Assembly: GCA_029945445.1 (NCBI GenBank)
Contig: JAQSCO010000016.1
Span: 1-47,393 of the forward strand
DNA from: Lacunisphaera sp.
GTDB taxonomy: Bacteria > Verrucomicrobiota > Verrucomicrobiia > Opitutales > Opitutaceae
Reading direction: 5' to 3'
Length of the DNA: 47,393 nucleotides
The translations under genes were made by a program, and so were the position numbers. This document shows positions 17,596 through 25,813 of this stretch, piece after piece. The notes under the pieces are model-generated. The model saw only the letters and a program-made list of their open reading frames with translations. It was not told the origin of the DNA and did no database searches. Positions within the stretch are counted from its first letter, which is position 1; every line of letters starts with the position of its first letter.

Positions 17596-18651
17596 TTAAG
17601 AAAGGTGCGCGCCCCGGGTGGCGGTATCAATAGTGTAGAGAGAAGTGGTCGCAGTCATGAAGAGTCGGTTGCGGCCGGTCCCGCCAAAGCAGAGATTGGC
17701 GCAAGTCTCGGGCAGAAGAACCAGTCCCAGTCGAACACCGTCGGGCGAGAAAACATGCACCCCGTTGACGCCGTCGGGCCCATTCCCGGCGCTGGACCAT
17801 AAATTGCCGTCAACATCCGTCTGCTGGCCATCGGGGCCAGCCACCTTGCCACCGTGTTCGATCGTGGCGAACAGCCGCTTGTTGGCGAGGCGCTTGCCGC
17901 CCACGACATCGTAGACGTAGAGAGCCTTCGGCGCCGGCATGCCGGTATCGGCGGCGTAGAGCCGTTTAAAATCGGGCGAGAAACAGACACCATTGGGCTT
18001 CACTAGAGTGCTATCGACCCGTTCGACGGCGCCCGAGACCTGATCGATCCGGTAGATCGCCTCCCTCTGAGGCATAGGATCCGGTCCACCATAGCCTGGG
18101 TCGGTAAACCATACGCCGCCGTCGGCATGAACCGCGATGTCATTGGGGGAATTAAACCGGACTCCCCCGACCTCGCTGGCCAGCACGGTCTGCGTGCCGT
18201 CGGTTTCGTGCCGCACGACACTGTGTCCCTGCTGCTCACAGGTATACATCCGCCCTTGGAAATCGAAGGTGCTGCCGTTTGTCTCGTGGCTGGGCTGGCG
18301 GAAGACCGACACATGTCCATCGTCCTCCAGCCAGCGCAACTGCCGGTTGTTGGGAATGTCGCTCCAGACAAGATAACGACCGGCCGGGCTCCAGGCGGGG
18401 CCCTCAGACCAAATCGAACCGGTCTGCACGCGCGAAATCACCGGCGTGGAGGGAAAGAGACCATGAAAACGCGGATCGAGCGCGATTAGTCGCACGGCCG
18501 AATCCTCCAGCGGACCCAGTGGCAGAGTGGTGCTCGCGGCGGGTGTTTTGGATTCGGCCGCTCGGGCTGCCAAAGCTGCTCCGGCACCGAGGATAAATCC
18601 GCAGAATTTTCGCCGATCGACAAGTATACGTGGAGGAGTGGGCACGGTCAT
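17596..18651 (-). CDS. SMP-30/gluconolactonase-family lactonase, exported
   Basis: 351 residues. The N-terminus has a twin-arginine motif (DRRKFCGF) followed by an Ala-rich hydrophobic stretch, suggesting Tat export. The six-bladed propeller of the SMP-30/GluL family follows, with metal-site landmarks: Glu in IWSEGPAW, Asn in FNSPNDIAVH, Asp/Asn in TLVKPNGVCFSPD. The family hydrolyses aldonolactones. With the L-galactose-dehydrogenase-like and L-galactonate-dehydrogenase-like genes at 21090 and 22087, opening L-galactonolactone is a natural role, though the predicted export is at odds with a cytoplasmic pathway. First intact gene after the damaged TonB receptor; operator-like site 110 bases upstream. 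Confidence 0.82.
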   Translation of the reverse strand: MTVPTPPRILVDRRKFCGFILGAGAALAARAAESKTPAASTTLPLGPLEDSAVRLIALDPRFHGLFPSTPVISRVQTGSIWSEGPAWSPAGRYLVWSDIPNNRQLRWLEDDGHVSVFRQPSHETNGSTFDFQGRMYTCEQQGHSVVRHETDGTQTVLASEVGGVRFNSPNDIAVHADGGVWFTDPGYGGPDPMPQREAIYRIDQVSGAVERVDSTLVKPNGVCFSPDFKRLYAADTGMPAPKALYVYDVVGGKRLANKRLFATIEHGGKVAGPDGQQTDVDGNLWSSAGNGPDGVNGVHVFSPDGVRLGLVLLPETCANLCFGGTGRNRLFMTATTSLYTIDTATRGAHLS

Positions 18652-18760
18652 ATGGGGAGTGGAGAGTAGCCCGAAATGCCATGGCGGACCCCGGGAGCGT
18701 GACTGCGTTTGTCACGCGATTTGTGTGGCTTCCGCACCATATTGGCAACCGCCGTCCGGT

Positions 18761-18772
18761 TTAATTAGTTAA
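18761..18772. promoter_or_regulatory. candidate LacI-family operator before the lactonase gene
   Basis: TTAATTAGTTAA (TTAA-N4-TTAA) lies 110 bases upstream of the lactonase start and just beyond the terminator of the TonB-receptor remnant. It is the exact reverse complement of the 12-mer at 1039-1050, and matches 10 of 12 positions of the sites at 2800 and 19893. This position suits a promoter for the hydrolase series. Confidence 0.45.
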
Positions 18773-18796
18773 TCCCCGCGCCGCAAGGCCCTCCGC

Positions 18797-18832
18797 AAAA
18801 CAAGGCGCGGACCTTGAAAGATCCGCGCCTTG
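18797..18832 (-). terminator. intrinsic terminator after the TonB-receptor remnant
   Basis: A perfect 11-base stem, CAAGGCGCGGA at 18801-18811 paired with TCCGCGCCTTG at 18822-18832, has a 10-base loop. On the minus strand it is followed by TTTTG. It lies 20 bases beyond the receptor stop codon, as expected for a Rho-independent terminator of that gene. Its presence suggests that the receptor was a separate transcript from the lactonase and hydrolases. Confidence 0.75.
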
Positions 18833-18852
18833 CCACCTAACACCAAACTGAA

Positions 18853-19727
18853 TCAGAAACTGAACGTGTTGCTCAGATACCAAGCTTTCTCGGGCGCAAT
18901 GCGATAGACCGAGGTGTGGCCGTCCGGATCAATTGCCACCGGGATGTCACTTGAACTTCCGATGAGATTGCGGACGTTCAACTGAACCTCCCACTTGATC
19001 TTCTCGGTGAGTTTACGGGAATACTTCACCCAAACATCGCCGTTGAACTCGTCTTTCCCGTAAAAGGGCTTGTTGAGGAGCGGCACCTGCTTGTTGTCGG
19101 CATTCAGCGCGGCGAGATACCCTGGGCCGGACTGGATTCAACCACGCCGCCCGCGCTGCCCAAGCCGAAGAGCAGAGAATTCGCGCCGCGGCTGAGCGTG
19201 ATCGAATCGATGTTGTAAGCATCCGTCGGGATGCTGGTGCTGAAATAGCCGCGAGTGAAATTAGGCGTGGCAAAACCGCGCACCCGCGCACCGGACTGTG
19301 GCTCGCGCCGAACCGAATCCGTGTTCGGCCGGCCGGCGGCTTCTGAAATATCCGCGGCCGAGTAGTTGCCGAATGGCCCGCCGATCTCGGTGCTGGGCGT
19401 TTAGGTCAGCAACTCCTCGATGCTGGTCACGCCCGTGTCCTTCATGAATTCGGGCGTGACGACCGTGATGGCAGCGCCGAGGTCGCGCAGCTTGGTGTTG
19501 AGGCGAGTGCCGGCCAACGTGGAGGTCGCCGCGTAGCCGTTATTGCCATCCGAGGTGACGACGAAAGGGCTGAGCACAATCGTCTCGTCCTTGGTCTTCT
19601 CCGTCGTCGATCTTCCTGCGGTCGGCGCGGATTGGGCCCATCCTAGGATCGGCATGGACGTGGTCAGCGCAACTAGCATGGCCACACACGAGGAGCGCAA
19701 GGCTCCGGTTATCTCGTTCTTCTTCAT
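18853..19727 (-). pseudogene. TonB-dependent receptor, internally deleted
   Basis: Three pieces of an outer-membrane TonB receptor. The start (19727) gives a signal peptide and the stretch DETIVLSPFVVTSDG typical of verrucomicrobial receptors, then the plug to SIEELLT. An in-frame TAA at 19401-19403 follows. The plug then continues in the same frame (GPFGNYSAADISEAAGRPN, later NSLLFGLGSAGG). Near 19125-19140 it jumps, with a frame change, to the last 90 or so residues of the barrel (KPFYGKDEFNGDVWVKYSRK to the terminal SNTFSF). About 285 codons remain of a family usually near 1000, so most of the barrel is deleted. It cannot form a pore. It was probably the galactan receptor of this locus. 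Confidence 0.88.
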
Positions 19728-20046
19728 TTCAGGTTTGGTTTTGGTTGGAGCTCCGCGTCACTTTGCGACTCCATATTTTACCGCTCCTGGACAGCCAATA
19801 ATGACCGCCGGCAGACCTGGTTGGATCTGGGGGCGAAGCAGTGGATGTCGCTAGGCTGACCAGCCATTGCAGGCCATCAACCGCAGCCTCAATTAATCAG
19901 TTAAACGCTCCGCACAGCATTAAATGGCCCAAACTGCACCTCCGCTTTCCATCAGACTGATGACGTCAACGCAGATCGAGACAGCTCGGAAGAGCGATAG
20001 CCCACCGCAGTCTGGAGGCCGAGCCTGATCTGGCTGGGACCGGAGA
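19728..20046. other. intergenic region upstream of the TonB-receptor remnant
   Basis: 319 bases between the receptor start and the stop of the AraC gene, both on the minus strand. It should contain the receptor promoter; the operator-like 12-mer at 19893-19904 is the only element recognised. No small gene is supported. Confidence 0.45.
19893..19904. promoter_or_regulatory. candidate LacI-family operator before the TonB receptor
   Basis: TTAATCAGTTAA lies 166 bases upstream of the receptor start. It differs from the perfect palindrome at 2800 in two central or flanking bases and shares both TTAA half-sites with the elements at 1039 and 18761. Confidence 0.4.
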
Positions 20047-20982
20047 TCAGTGGCTCATTGGGGCCTTCGCAGCCGCATCGCCTGGCAGCGATCCCGTGTT
20101 CAAAAGTCCGACACGATGCCGGGAGAACTGCGCGAACTCCGCTGGTGGCATGCCCATGAAACGCTTGAACACGCGGGAAAAATGATAGGGGTCGTTGAAG
20201 CCGGCGGTAGTGGCCGCGGTCTTGACCGCGCAACCTGTGGTGACGAGTTCCGCTGCCGCGAGATCGATGCGCCGTCGCATGACAGATTTCATCGGCGGAG
20301 GATGGCCAAACTGCCGAAACAGTCGACACACATGCTCCGGAGCCAGCCCGACGCCGGCCGCCAGCTCCCGCAGTGTGCGCACGCTCGCGGCGTGTTCGAC
20401 GACATGCCGCCAACAACGCTCAAACGAGGCGGCGGCTGAAGTCTGCTGGACTGAGCGCGGGGTAAACGATTCCCCTAGCTTCAGCAGCAAAAGTCGCACC
20501 AACTGTGCGACCACCTGCTGCATATCGCGCCATTGTCGGCCACCCTCCGTCAGCATCATGTCGTAGAGCAAGCGGACGCCTGGCACATCGAGCACCTGCA
20601 CCGCCCGTCCCGGCTTCAAGCCGGCCCGCTGCATCAGCGAGATGACCTCGCTGCCAAAAACATCCACGAAGTATTTGGTGAGCGGACGACCGTGCTCCGA
20701 CACGATATCGTGCATCATACCCGGGCCGTAGATGAAGACCACCCCGGGACCGAGCCGATAGCGCCGCCGGCCCAGCCGCACGGCGCCGGTCCCGCCGGCC
20801 ACGAACTCGATCGCGTAGCACGGAAAGTCTGCGCGCGCTACGCGATACTCCTCCGCGCACTCCTCCCGGCCCACGCATCCCACCACGAGTTCGCGGCTCG
20901 GCCGCACAAACGTAGATAGATGACGGTATTCGGCCGATCGGACCAGACGAGAAACGGGCGGTAACTTGGATTCCGGCTTCAC
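20047..20982 (-). CDS. AraC-family transcriptional regulator
   Basis: 311 residues. The N-terminal part (about 20-120) is a cupin-like AraC ligand-binding domain (YAIEFVAGGTGAVRLG, then YRLGPGVVFIYGPGMMH). The C-terminal part (about 190-290) has the two helix-turn-helix motifs of AraC, with RTLRELAAGVGLAPEHVCRLF and the signature GFNDPYHFSRVFKRFMGMPP. The start is GTG at 20982; there is no ATG in frame nearby. Divergent from the L-galactose-dehydrogenase-like gene across 107 bases, so it probably responds to a sugar and controls that pair. It could also act on the receptor promoter downstream. Confidence 0.88.
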   Translation of the reverse strand: MKPESKLPPVSRLVRSAEYRHLSTFVRPSRELVVGCVGREECAEEYRVARADFPCYAIEFVAGGTGAVRLGRRRYRLGPGVVFIYGPGMMHDIVSEHGRPLTKYFVDVFGSEVISLMQRAGLKPGRAVQVLDVPGVRLLYDMMLTEGGRQWRDMQQVVAQLVRLLLLKLGESFTPRSVQQTSAAASFERCWRHVVEHAASVRTLRELAAGVGLAPEHVCRLFRQFGHPPPMKSVMRRRIDLAAAELVTTGCAVKTAATTAGFNDPYHFSRVFKRFMGMPPAEFAQFSRHRVGLLNTGSLPGDAAAKAPMSH

Positions 20983-21032
20983 GCATCAATTTTATCCATC
21001 CTTTCGGCAGTCTCGTCCATTCCAATCAAAGA

Positions 21033-21049
21033 CAATATTGTGCATATTG
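21033..21049. promoter_or_regulatory. inverted repeat in the AraC/aldo-keto reductase divergent promoter
   Basis: CAATAT-TGTGC-ATATTG, a 6-5-6 inverted repeat (which also gives the direct repeat ATATTGT, 9 bases apart), lies about 45 bases from both divergent starts. AraC-family proteins usually bind direct repeats, so this is a plausible site for the adjacent regulator. Function is inferred from position only. Confidence 0.35.
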
Positions 21050-21089
21050 TAGACACTTTATCACCCCCAAACGCCTCGCTCCTTACCCC

Positions 21090-22064
21090 ATGCGTTATCG
21101 CCCGCTCGGCTCGACCGGTCTGCAGGTTTCCGTGCTTAGTTTTGGTGCGTCCTCGCTCGGCGGTGTTTTCCACGCCGTCACCGAGAAGCAATGCGTCGAG
21201 ACCGTCGAAGCGGCCTTGACCGGAGGAATCAATTTTATCGATGTGTCCCCCGCCTACGGTGAGACACTGGCAGAGAAGAATCTCGGGCTGTCCCTCCGGG
21301 GCATCCCCCGCGAGAATTACATCCTCGCCACCAAGATCGGCAGCTACAGCGAGGCGCGCGGAGACTACGACTATTCCGCGGCCCGCACCCGCCGCAGCAT
21401 CGATGAGAGCCTGCGGCGCCTGGGGGTCGACTATGTGGACCTGATCCAATGCCATGACGTGGAGTTCGCGGACCACGACCAAATCATCGGGGAGACTCTG
21501 CCGGCCTTGGCGGACCTGAAGCGGCAAGGCCTGGTCCGCCACATCGGCATCACCGGTCTGCCGCTGAAGATCTTCCCCGCTTTGTTGCAGCGCGACGCCG
21601 CGCGCACGATCGATACCGTCCTGTCGTTCTGCCACTACGAACTTAATGACACAAGTTTGGCGGGATTACTCCCTGACCTCAAGGCACGCGGGGTGGGAGT
21701 CATTAACGCATCGCCTACCGGAATGGGGCTGCTGACCCGGCGTGGCGCCCCGGCCTGGCATCCGGCCAGTCCGGCCATCATCGCGGGCTGCAAGCGCGCA
21801 GTCGATTATTGCCGGGAGCGCGGGATCGACATTGTCAAACCGGCCGTGCAGTTCGCCTGCGGCAATCCGGACATCGCCACCACTCTGGTCGGAACCGCGG
21901 ATCCGCAGAACATCCGCGACAACATCGCCTGCGTCGAGGAGCCCATGGACGAACGGCTGATAGCCGAGATCCAGCAGCTGTTAGCTCCGGTAATAAACGC
22001 CAACTTCACCCGCGGACGACCGGAGCATCGCGATCCAATCCTTGCTCTCCGGGCAACCGGCTGA
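21090..22064 (+). CDS. aldo/keto reductase, L-galactose 1-dehydrogenase-like
   Basis: 324 residues, a TIM-barrel aldo/keto reductase. The catalytic tetrad is visible: Asp and Tyr in FIDVSPAYG, Lys in LATKIG, His in IQCHDVEF. Stretches such as GASSLGGVF, SIDESLRRLGVDYVDLIQCH and GLVRHIGITGLPLKIF closely resemble plant and bacterial L-galactose dehydrogenases, which oxidise L-galactose at C1 to the lactone using NAD. Related L-fucose dehydrogenases are the main alternative. It begins a plus-strand unit with the zinc dehydrogenase 22 bases downstream. Given agar/porphyran enzymes in the same window, L-galactose is the favoured substrate; this is inference from family and context. Confidence 0.8.
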   Translation: MRYRPLGSTGLQVSVLSFGASSLGGVFHAVTEKQCVETVEAALTGGINFIDVSPAYGETLAEKNLGLSLRGIPRENYILATKIGSYSEARGDYDYSAARTRRSIDESLRRLGVDYVDLIQCHDVEFADHDQIIGETLPALADLKRQGLVRHIGITGLPLKIFPALLQRDAARTIDTVLSFCHYELNDTSLAGLLPDLKARGVGVINASPTGMGLLTRRGAPAWHPASPAIIAGCKRAVDYCRERGIDIVKPAVQFACGNPDIATTLVGTADPQNIRDNIACVEEPMDERLIAEIQQLLAPVINANFTRGRPEHRDPILALRATG

Positions 22065-22086
22065 CGCGCAGGAATTCCGTTCTAAC

Positions 22087-23109
22087 ATGCAAGCACTGCA
22101 AATCATCTCTCCCGGCCAAACAGCGGTCATCTCCATATATCGTCCTGAGCCGCGATCCGGAGAAATCCTGCTGCAAATACGCCGCGCCGGGCTCTGTGGC
22201 TCGGATTTGAGCACCTATTGCGGCGCCAATCCCCTCGTCAGCTATCCCCGCATTCCAGGCCATGAGCTGGCCGGCACCGTCGTCGCCGTCGGAGCAGAAG
22301 TTCCCAGTTCACTCACCGTCGGCACGGAAGTGCTGGTTCTGCCTTACACGAGTTGCGGGTCCTGCTCGGCCTGCCGGCAAGGTCGCCCCAACACCTGCCG
22401 CAACAACCAGACCCTCGGGGTGCAACGTGAGGGCGGAATTGCGGAATTTCTGACCCTGCCTTGGGGCAAAGTGATGGCAGCACCCGGGCTTTCGTTCGCC
22501 GAGCTGGCCTTGGTCGAGCCCCTCACCGTCGGGTTCCACGCCGTCAGCCGCGGTCGCGTGACCGCCACGGATACGGTGGTTGTTCTGGGCTGCGGCGCCA
22601 TCGGACTCGGGGCCATCGCCGGTGCGGCCGCGCGCCGGGCCCGCGTGATTGCCGTCGATCTGGATACCAGGAAACTGGCTCTGGCCCGGCGCCTCGGTGC
22701 CACGGAAACGATCGACAACTCAGACAACCAGCTCGCCCTTCGCCTGCAGGACCTGACGCACGGCGACGGCCCGGAAGTGGTGATCGAAGCCATCGGCATT
22801 CCGGCCACCTTCCAGGCCGCCGTGGAAATCGTCGGGGTAGCGGGCCGCGTCGTTTACATCGGCTACGCCAAGGCCCCCGTCCAGTATGAGACCCGGCTTT
22901 TTGTCCAAAAGGAGCTGGATATCCTTGGTTCGCGCAACGCTCTGCCCGCCGACTTCGCGGAAGTCGTCCGGATCATGCAGTCGGGCGTGATCCCGACCTC
23001 GGAAATCGTCTCACAGGTCGTTCCGCTCGCCGAAGCCGGCGCCGCACTCGCTGCCTGGTCCGACCGACCGGGCGACACCACCAAGATTCAGATCGAGATG
23101 CCCGGCTAG
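22087..23109 (+). CDS. zinc-dependent medium-chain dehydrogenase, L-galactonate 5-dehydrogenase-like
   Basis: 340 residues from the ATG at 22087 (an in-frame ATG at 22042 would overlap the upstream gene and add a polar tail). Catalytic zinc ligands: Cys in AGLCGSDLS, His-Glu in PGHELAG; structural zinc cysteines in SCGSCSACRQGRPNTC. The nucleotide site is VVVLGCGAIGLGA. The run SYPRIPGHELAG, the VLPYTSCG stretch and LGSRNALPADFAEVVR resemble E. coli YjjN/LgoD, which oxidises L-galactonate to D-tagaturonate. With the upstream L-galactose dehydrogenase and the SMP-30 lactonase it would complete three consecutive steps. Sorbitol or threonine dehydrogenase-like activities are alternatives. Confidence 0.8.
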   Translation: MQALQIISPGQTAVISIYRPEPRSGEILLQIRRAGLCGSDLSTYCGANPLVSYPRIPGHELAGTVVAVGAEVPSSLTVGTEVLVLPYTSCGSCSACRQGRPNTCRNNQTLGVQREGGIAEFLTLPWGKVMAAPGLSFAELALVEPLTVGFHAVSRGRVTATDTVVVLGCGAIGLGAIAGAAARRARVIAVDLDTRKLALARRLGATETIDNSDNQLALRLQDLTHGDGPEVVIEAIGIPATFQAAVEIVGVAGRVVYIGYAKAPVQYETRLFVQKELDILGSRNALPADFAEVVRIMQSGVIPTSEIVSQVVPLAEAGAALAAWSDRPGDTTKIQIEMPG

Positions 23110-23159
23110 CGTTTTGGGGCCCGCCCGCTTTCTAAACTCAACCCCAACCCCCTAATCCC

Positions 23160-24263
23160 ATGCGACAGGATAGCCCCGGCCAGTCCCTCCCCCGGCCGCA
23201 TCGAGTCACGCTCAAGGATATCGCCACCGAATCCGGCTTGAGTATCGCGTCCGTCTCGATGGCCCTTCGTAACAACTCCAACATCTCGTCGACCACCATC
23301 CAGCGCGTGCGCCTGGTGGCGCGACGGCTCGGTTATGTTCCGGATCCTGTGCTCTCCGCATTGGCGGAATACCGCAAGTCACTTCGCAGCCCACAGTCTA
23401 ATGCCGCGCTCGCTCTCGTCACCAACTGGGACACGGAGGACGGCTGGACGAACCTAGTGGGATCGCGCCTGTTCGTGAAGGGCGCTTCGGCACGCGCCGC
23501 AGAGCTGGGCTACTCCATTCAGCACATCTGGGCCCAGCCCACCGGGATCAGTCGCCGGCGGGTCGACCATATCCTACAGACGCGAGGAATACGCGGTGTC
23601 CTGCTAGCTCCGCCGCCCCCAATGGGCTTAGCCCTTCAACTCGACTGGTTTCGTTATTCGATCATGGCTATCGGGCCGGAAGCGGCCGGACATGTTTTCG
23701 ACTACGTGGTGCCGAACCATTTCGAGTCGGTCCGCACCTGTTGGACGCGCCTTACCTCCCGCGGCCACAAACGTATCGGACTGGTTCTAGACAACTCCGT
23801 TGTCGGCAATGGCGCGGAGCAATGGGAGGCATCCTTCAACCAGTTGCTGCAGCGCCGAACCGCTCCCGCCGGCGAGAACGTTCCCTCGTTACTGCTCGAT
23901 GGTGATCCCTCGCCCGACCGTTTGCATCGCTGGCTCGACCATTACCACCCTGACGCCATCATCAGTGGGAGCACCAGCCTGCTCGCGCGCCTTAAGACCA
24001 TCGGCATTCCCGTTCCAGGTGATCTGTCCTACGTCAGCTTGGGTGCAGACATTGATGTATCCGGAGTCTCCGGCATGGCCCTCCAATTCGAAGCCATGGG
24101 AGCGATCGCGATTGATCAACTCCACCGCAAACTGCTCGCCAATATCTGCGGCAGCCGCGATGTCACCGTCGGATGTCAGGTCGCGGGAAGCTGGCGTGAA
24201 GGTTGGTCGCTGCAAGCTGCGAGTGAGAGCAATTTCAGCGCCCCGGGAGCTATGTGCGCCTAG
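23160..24263 (+). CDS. LacI-family transcriptional regulator
   Basis: 367 residues. Residues about 16-70 form the LacI headpiece: VTLKDIATESGLSIASVSMAL (helix-turn-helix) followed by the hinge RLGYVPDPVLSAL. The rest is a periplasmic-binding-protein-like sensor with VDHILQTRGIRGVLLAPPP and KRIGLVLDN, and ends in the variable C-terminal subdomain. It lies 50 bases after the zinc dehydrogenase, preceded by an A/C-rich leader with no Shine-Dalgarno sequence. It is the natural candidate to bind the TTAA-N4-TTAA palindromes at 1039, 2800, 18761 and 19893. The effector is unknown; a galactan-derived sugar is likely. Confidence 0.9.
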   Translation: MRQDSPGQSLPRPHRVTLKDIATESGLSIASVSMALRNNSNISSTTIQRVRLVARRLGYVPDPVLSALAEYRKSLRSPQSNAALALVTNWDTEDGWTNLVGSRLFVKGASARAAELGYSIQHIWAQPTGISRRRVDHILQTRGIRGVLLAPPPPMGLALQLDWFRYSIMAIGPEAAGHVFDYVVPNHFESVRTCWTRLTSRGHKRIGLVLDNSVVGNGAEQWEASFNQLLQRRTAPAGENVPSLLLDGDPSPDRLHRWLDHYHPDAIISGSTSLLARLKTIGIPVPGDLSYVSLGADIDVSGVSGMALQFEAMGAIAIDQLHRKLLANICGSRDVTVGCQVAGSWREGWSLQAASESNFSAPGAMCA

Positions 24264-24973
24264 CCTTGTAATCGTCTTGGCGGGAGAGCTCCATTCCAGA
24301 TCTGTTCCAGCGCACCAACGAAAACCCACCTTCCCCGCGAGCCAATTTCCAATGACCCGAAGACTCGCAACGGAGAACTCAGCCCGGTCTACCGACACCG
24401 CTCAGCTTCGTCTTGGAAGGCCCACGGCCCTAGCCCACCTCGGCCAGCGGCACGTAGCGGCGCTAATCGGGCACAATCGAGTAGGTCGGTTCCTCATCCC
24501 TCTCGGGCAAGCCACTGATGACTTTGGACTCTGCTGCTGCGCGGCTCGTTCGCTGGCGCTCAAAGTAGTCTCAAACTTCTTGGGTCGCCCTTTGGCCATG
24601 CGACCAAGATGTCTATTACTCATGCAGGTTACTTACGGGACACAACACTAGACCCGGACTCGGATGCAGTAGCTCCAGAAAAAATGAAACCAGCCACCAA
24701 TCAACCAACCGGGGAGTCCCTCCCGCATACCCGCCATTTATAATTATGCTCAATTCGAATACTCTTTCTAAGTTGTATCGCTGCGGGCGTCAGCTTGAAC
24801 AATGTGGATCCAATTCACTCGCCGCTTTCGTCTGCATGCCGTCCCGATTTCATTACTGTTTCTATACCATTCCAACGGTGGTTGAATGCGCAAAGAATGA
24901 GCCTATTCTACAAGGTGGCGTGTTGTGCGAATGCCGACATGATATTCCGTGATAATCGTAGGGAAATGCATCC
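24264..24973. other. 710-base region without a supported gene
   Basis: No frame here looks like a conserved protein. A minus-strand frame from 24623 begins MSNRHLGRMAKGRPKKFETTL; a protein-like continuation (KVISGLPERDEEPTY) appears only after a frame change near 24535 and is then interrupted by stops. That may be a decayed gene of unknown family. The segment 24650-24970 is more AT-rich than its neighbours and contains only short, low-complexity frames. Confidence 0.4.
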
Positions 24974-25741
24974 ATGAAAAGCCTTGGCTTGCTGGGAGCC
25001 GATAGTGTCGACGCGACGGCTGTCTATGGCGGCCTTTTGGCGGGCGAGATGCGACACCGGTTTGGCCACGGCCGCAATATCCGACTCGTGATGCTCAACC
25101 TGCAGACGCCGGAACTGGCAGCCGCACTCACCCAACAGGACTTCTCGGCCACGGGCGAACTGCTGAGCTTGGGCGCGAAGCAACTGGTGACGCTCGGGGC
25201 CACCGCGGTTGTGGTCTGCACCAGCCGCCTGCAACCCGCCGCCGCGCGGCTTGCCTTGGACGTGCCGCTGCTGTCGATGACCGATGCGGTCGGCGCCGCC
25301 CTGCAGACCCTGCGGCTCAAACGAGTCGGCCTGGTTGGAGCGACCTCGACCAATGAGGAGGCACACTGGCGCAAGTGTCTGGCACGCTACCAGGTGATCG
25401 ACCTCTTTGTTCCCGTCCTGCGGGATCGCGAGCATTTAGCCTACCTCACGATCGAAGAACTGCAACAGGGCGTGGTTAACCAGACGACCCGGGCGGATGT
25501 CGGACGAATTGTCTATTCCCTGCGGCAAGCCGGAGCTCGTGCCATTGTGCTGGTTTCACCCGCACTGGGCCTTGCCCTCTCCCATCATGACCCCGTGCTG
25601 CCGGTTCTGGATGCCACCGAATTGCATGCCTTGGCTGCGTTGGATTGGAGCCTGAACGCCACGGCAACAAGTCTTCCCATCCCTTTACGCAAATCCCCCC
25701 GAGAAAAACGCCCAAGAAATCACGCAACCACCCAAGACTGA
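24974..25741 (+). CDS. aspartate/glutamate racemase superfamily protein, one catalytic Cys replaced
   Basis: 255 residues, two Rossmann-like lobes. Racemases use one cysteine per lobe. The first is present (Cys82 in VVVCTSRL, in place of CNT). At the second, where LGCTE is usual, the sequence reads LVSPA, so Cys is replaced by Ser195; the following VLDATELHALAALDW matches the family end. A racemase needs both thiols, so a different activity (isomerase, decarboxylase-like or hydrolase) or loss of function is likely. The basic C-terminal tail (RKSPREKRPRNHATTQD) is unusual. Followed by the AraC gene on the same strand after 72 bases. Substrate unknown. Confidence 0.75.
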   Translation: MKSLGLLGADSVDATAVYGGLLAGEMRHRFGHGRNIRLVMLNLQTPELAAALTQQDFSATGELLSLGAKQLVTLGATAVVVCTSRLQPAAARLALDVPLLSMTDAVGAALQTLRLKRVGLVGATSTNEEAHWRKCLARYQVIDLFVPVLRDREHLAYLTIEELQQGVVNQTTRADVGRIVYSLRQAGARAIVLVSPALGLALSHHDPVLPVLDATELHALAALDWSLNATATSLPIPLRKSPREKRPRNHATTQD

Positions 25742-25813
25742 TCCCATGTTCCTCCTGCATTATCTCCGGACATCTGATGCAACCAATCCGCACCAGGCCC
25801 CGAGAAAGGCTGG

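Noticed and set aside
24402..24623. 73-codon minus-strand frame beginning MSNRHLGRMAKGRPKK
   Set aside because: Only the first 30 or so codons look protein-like; the rest turns to Arg/Trp/Pro-rich shadow sequence and no family is recognised. Kept only as a note in the gene-free region.
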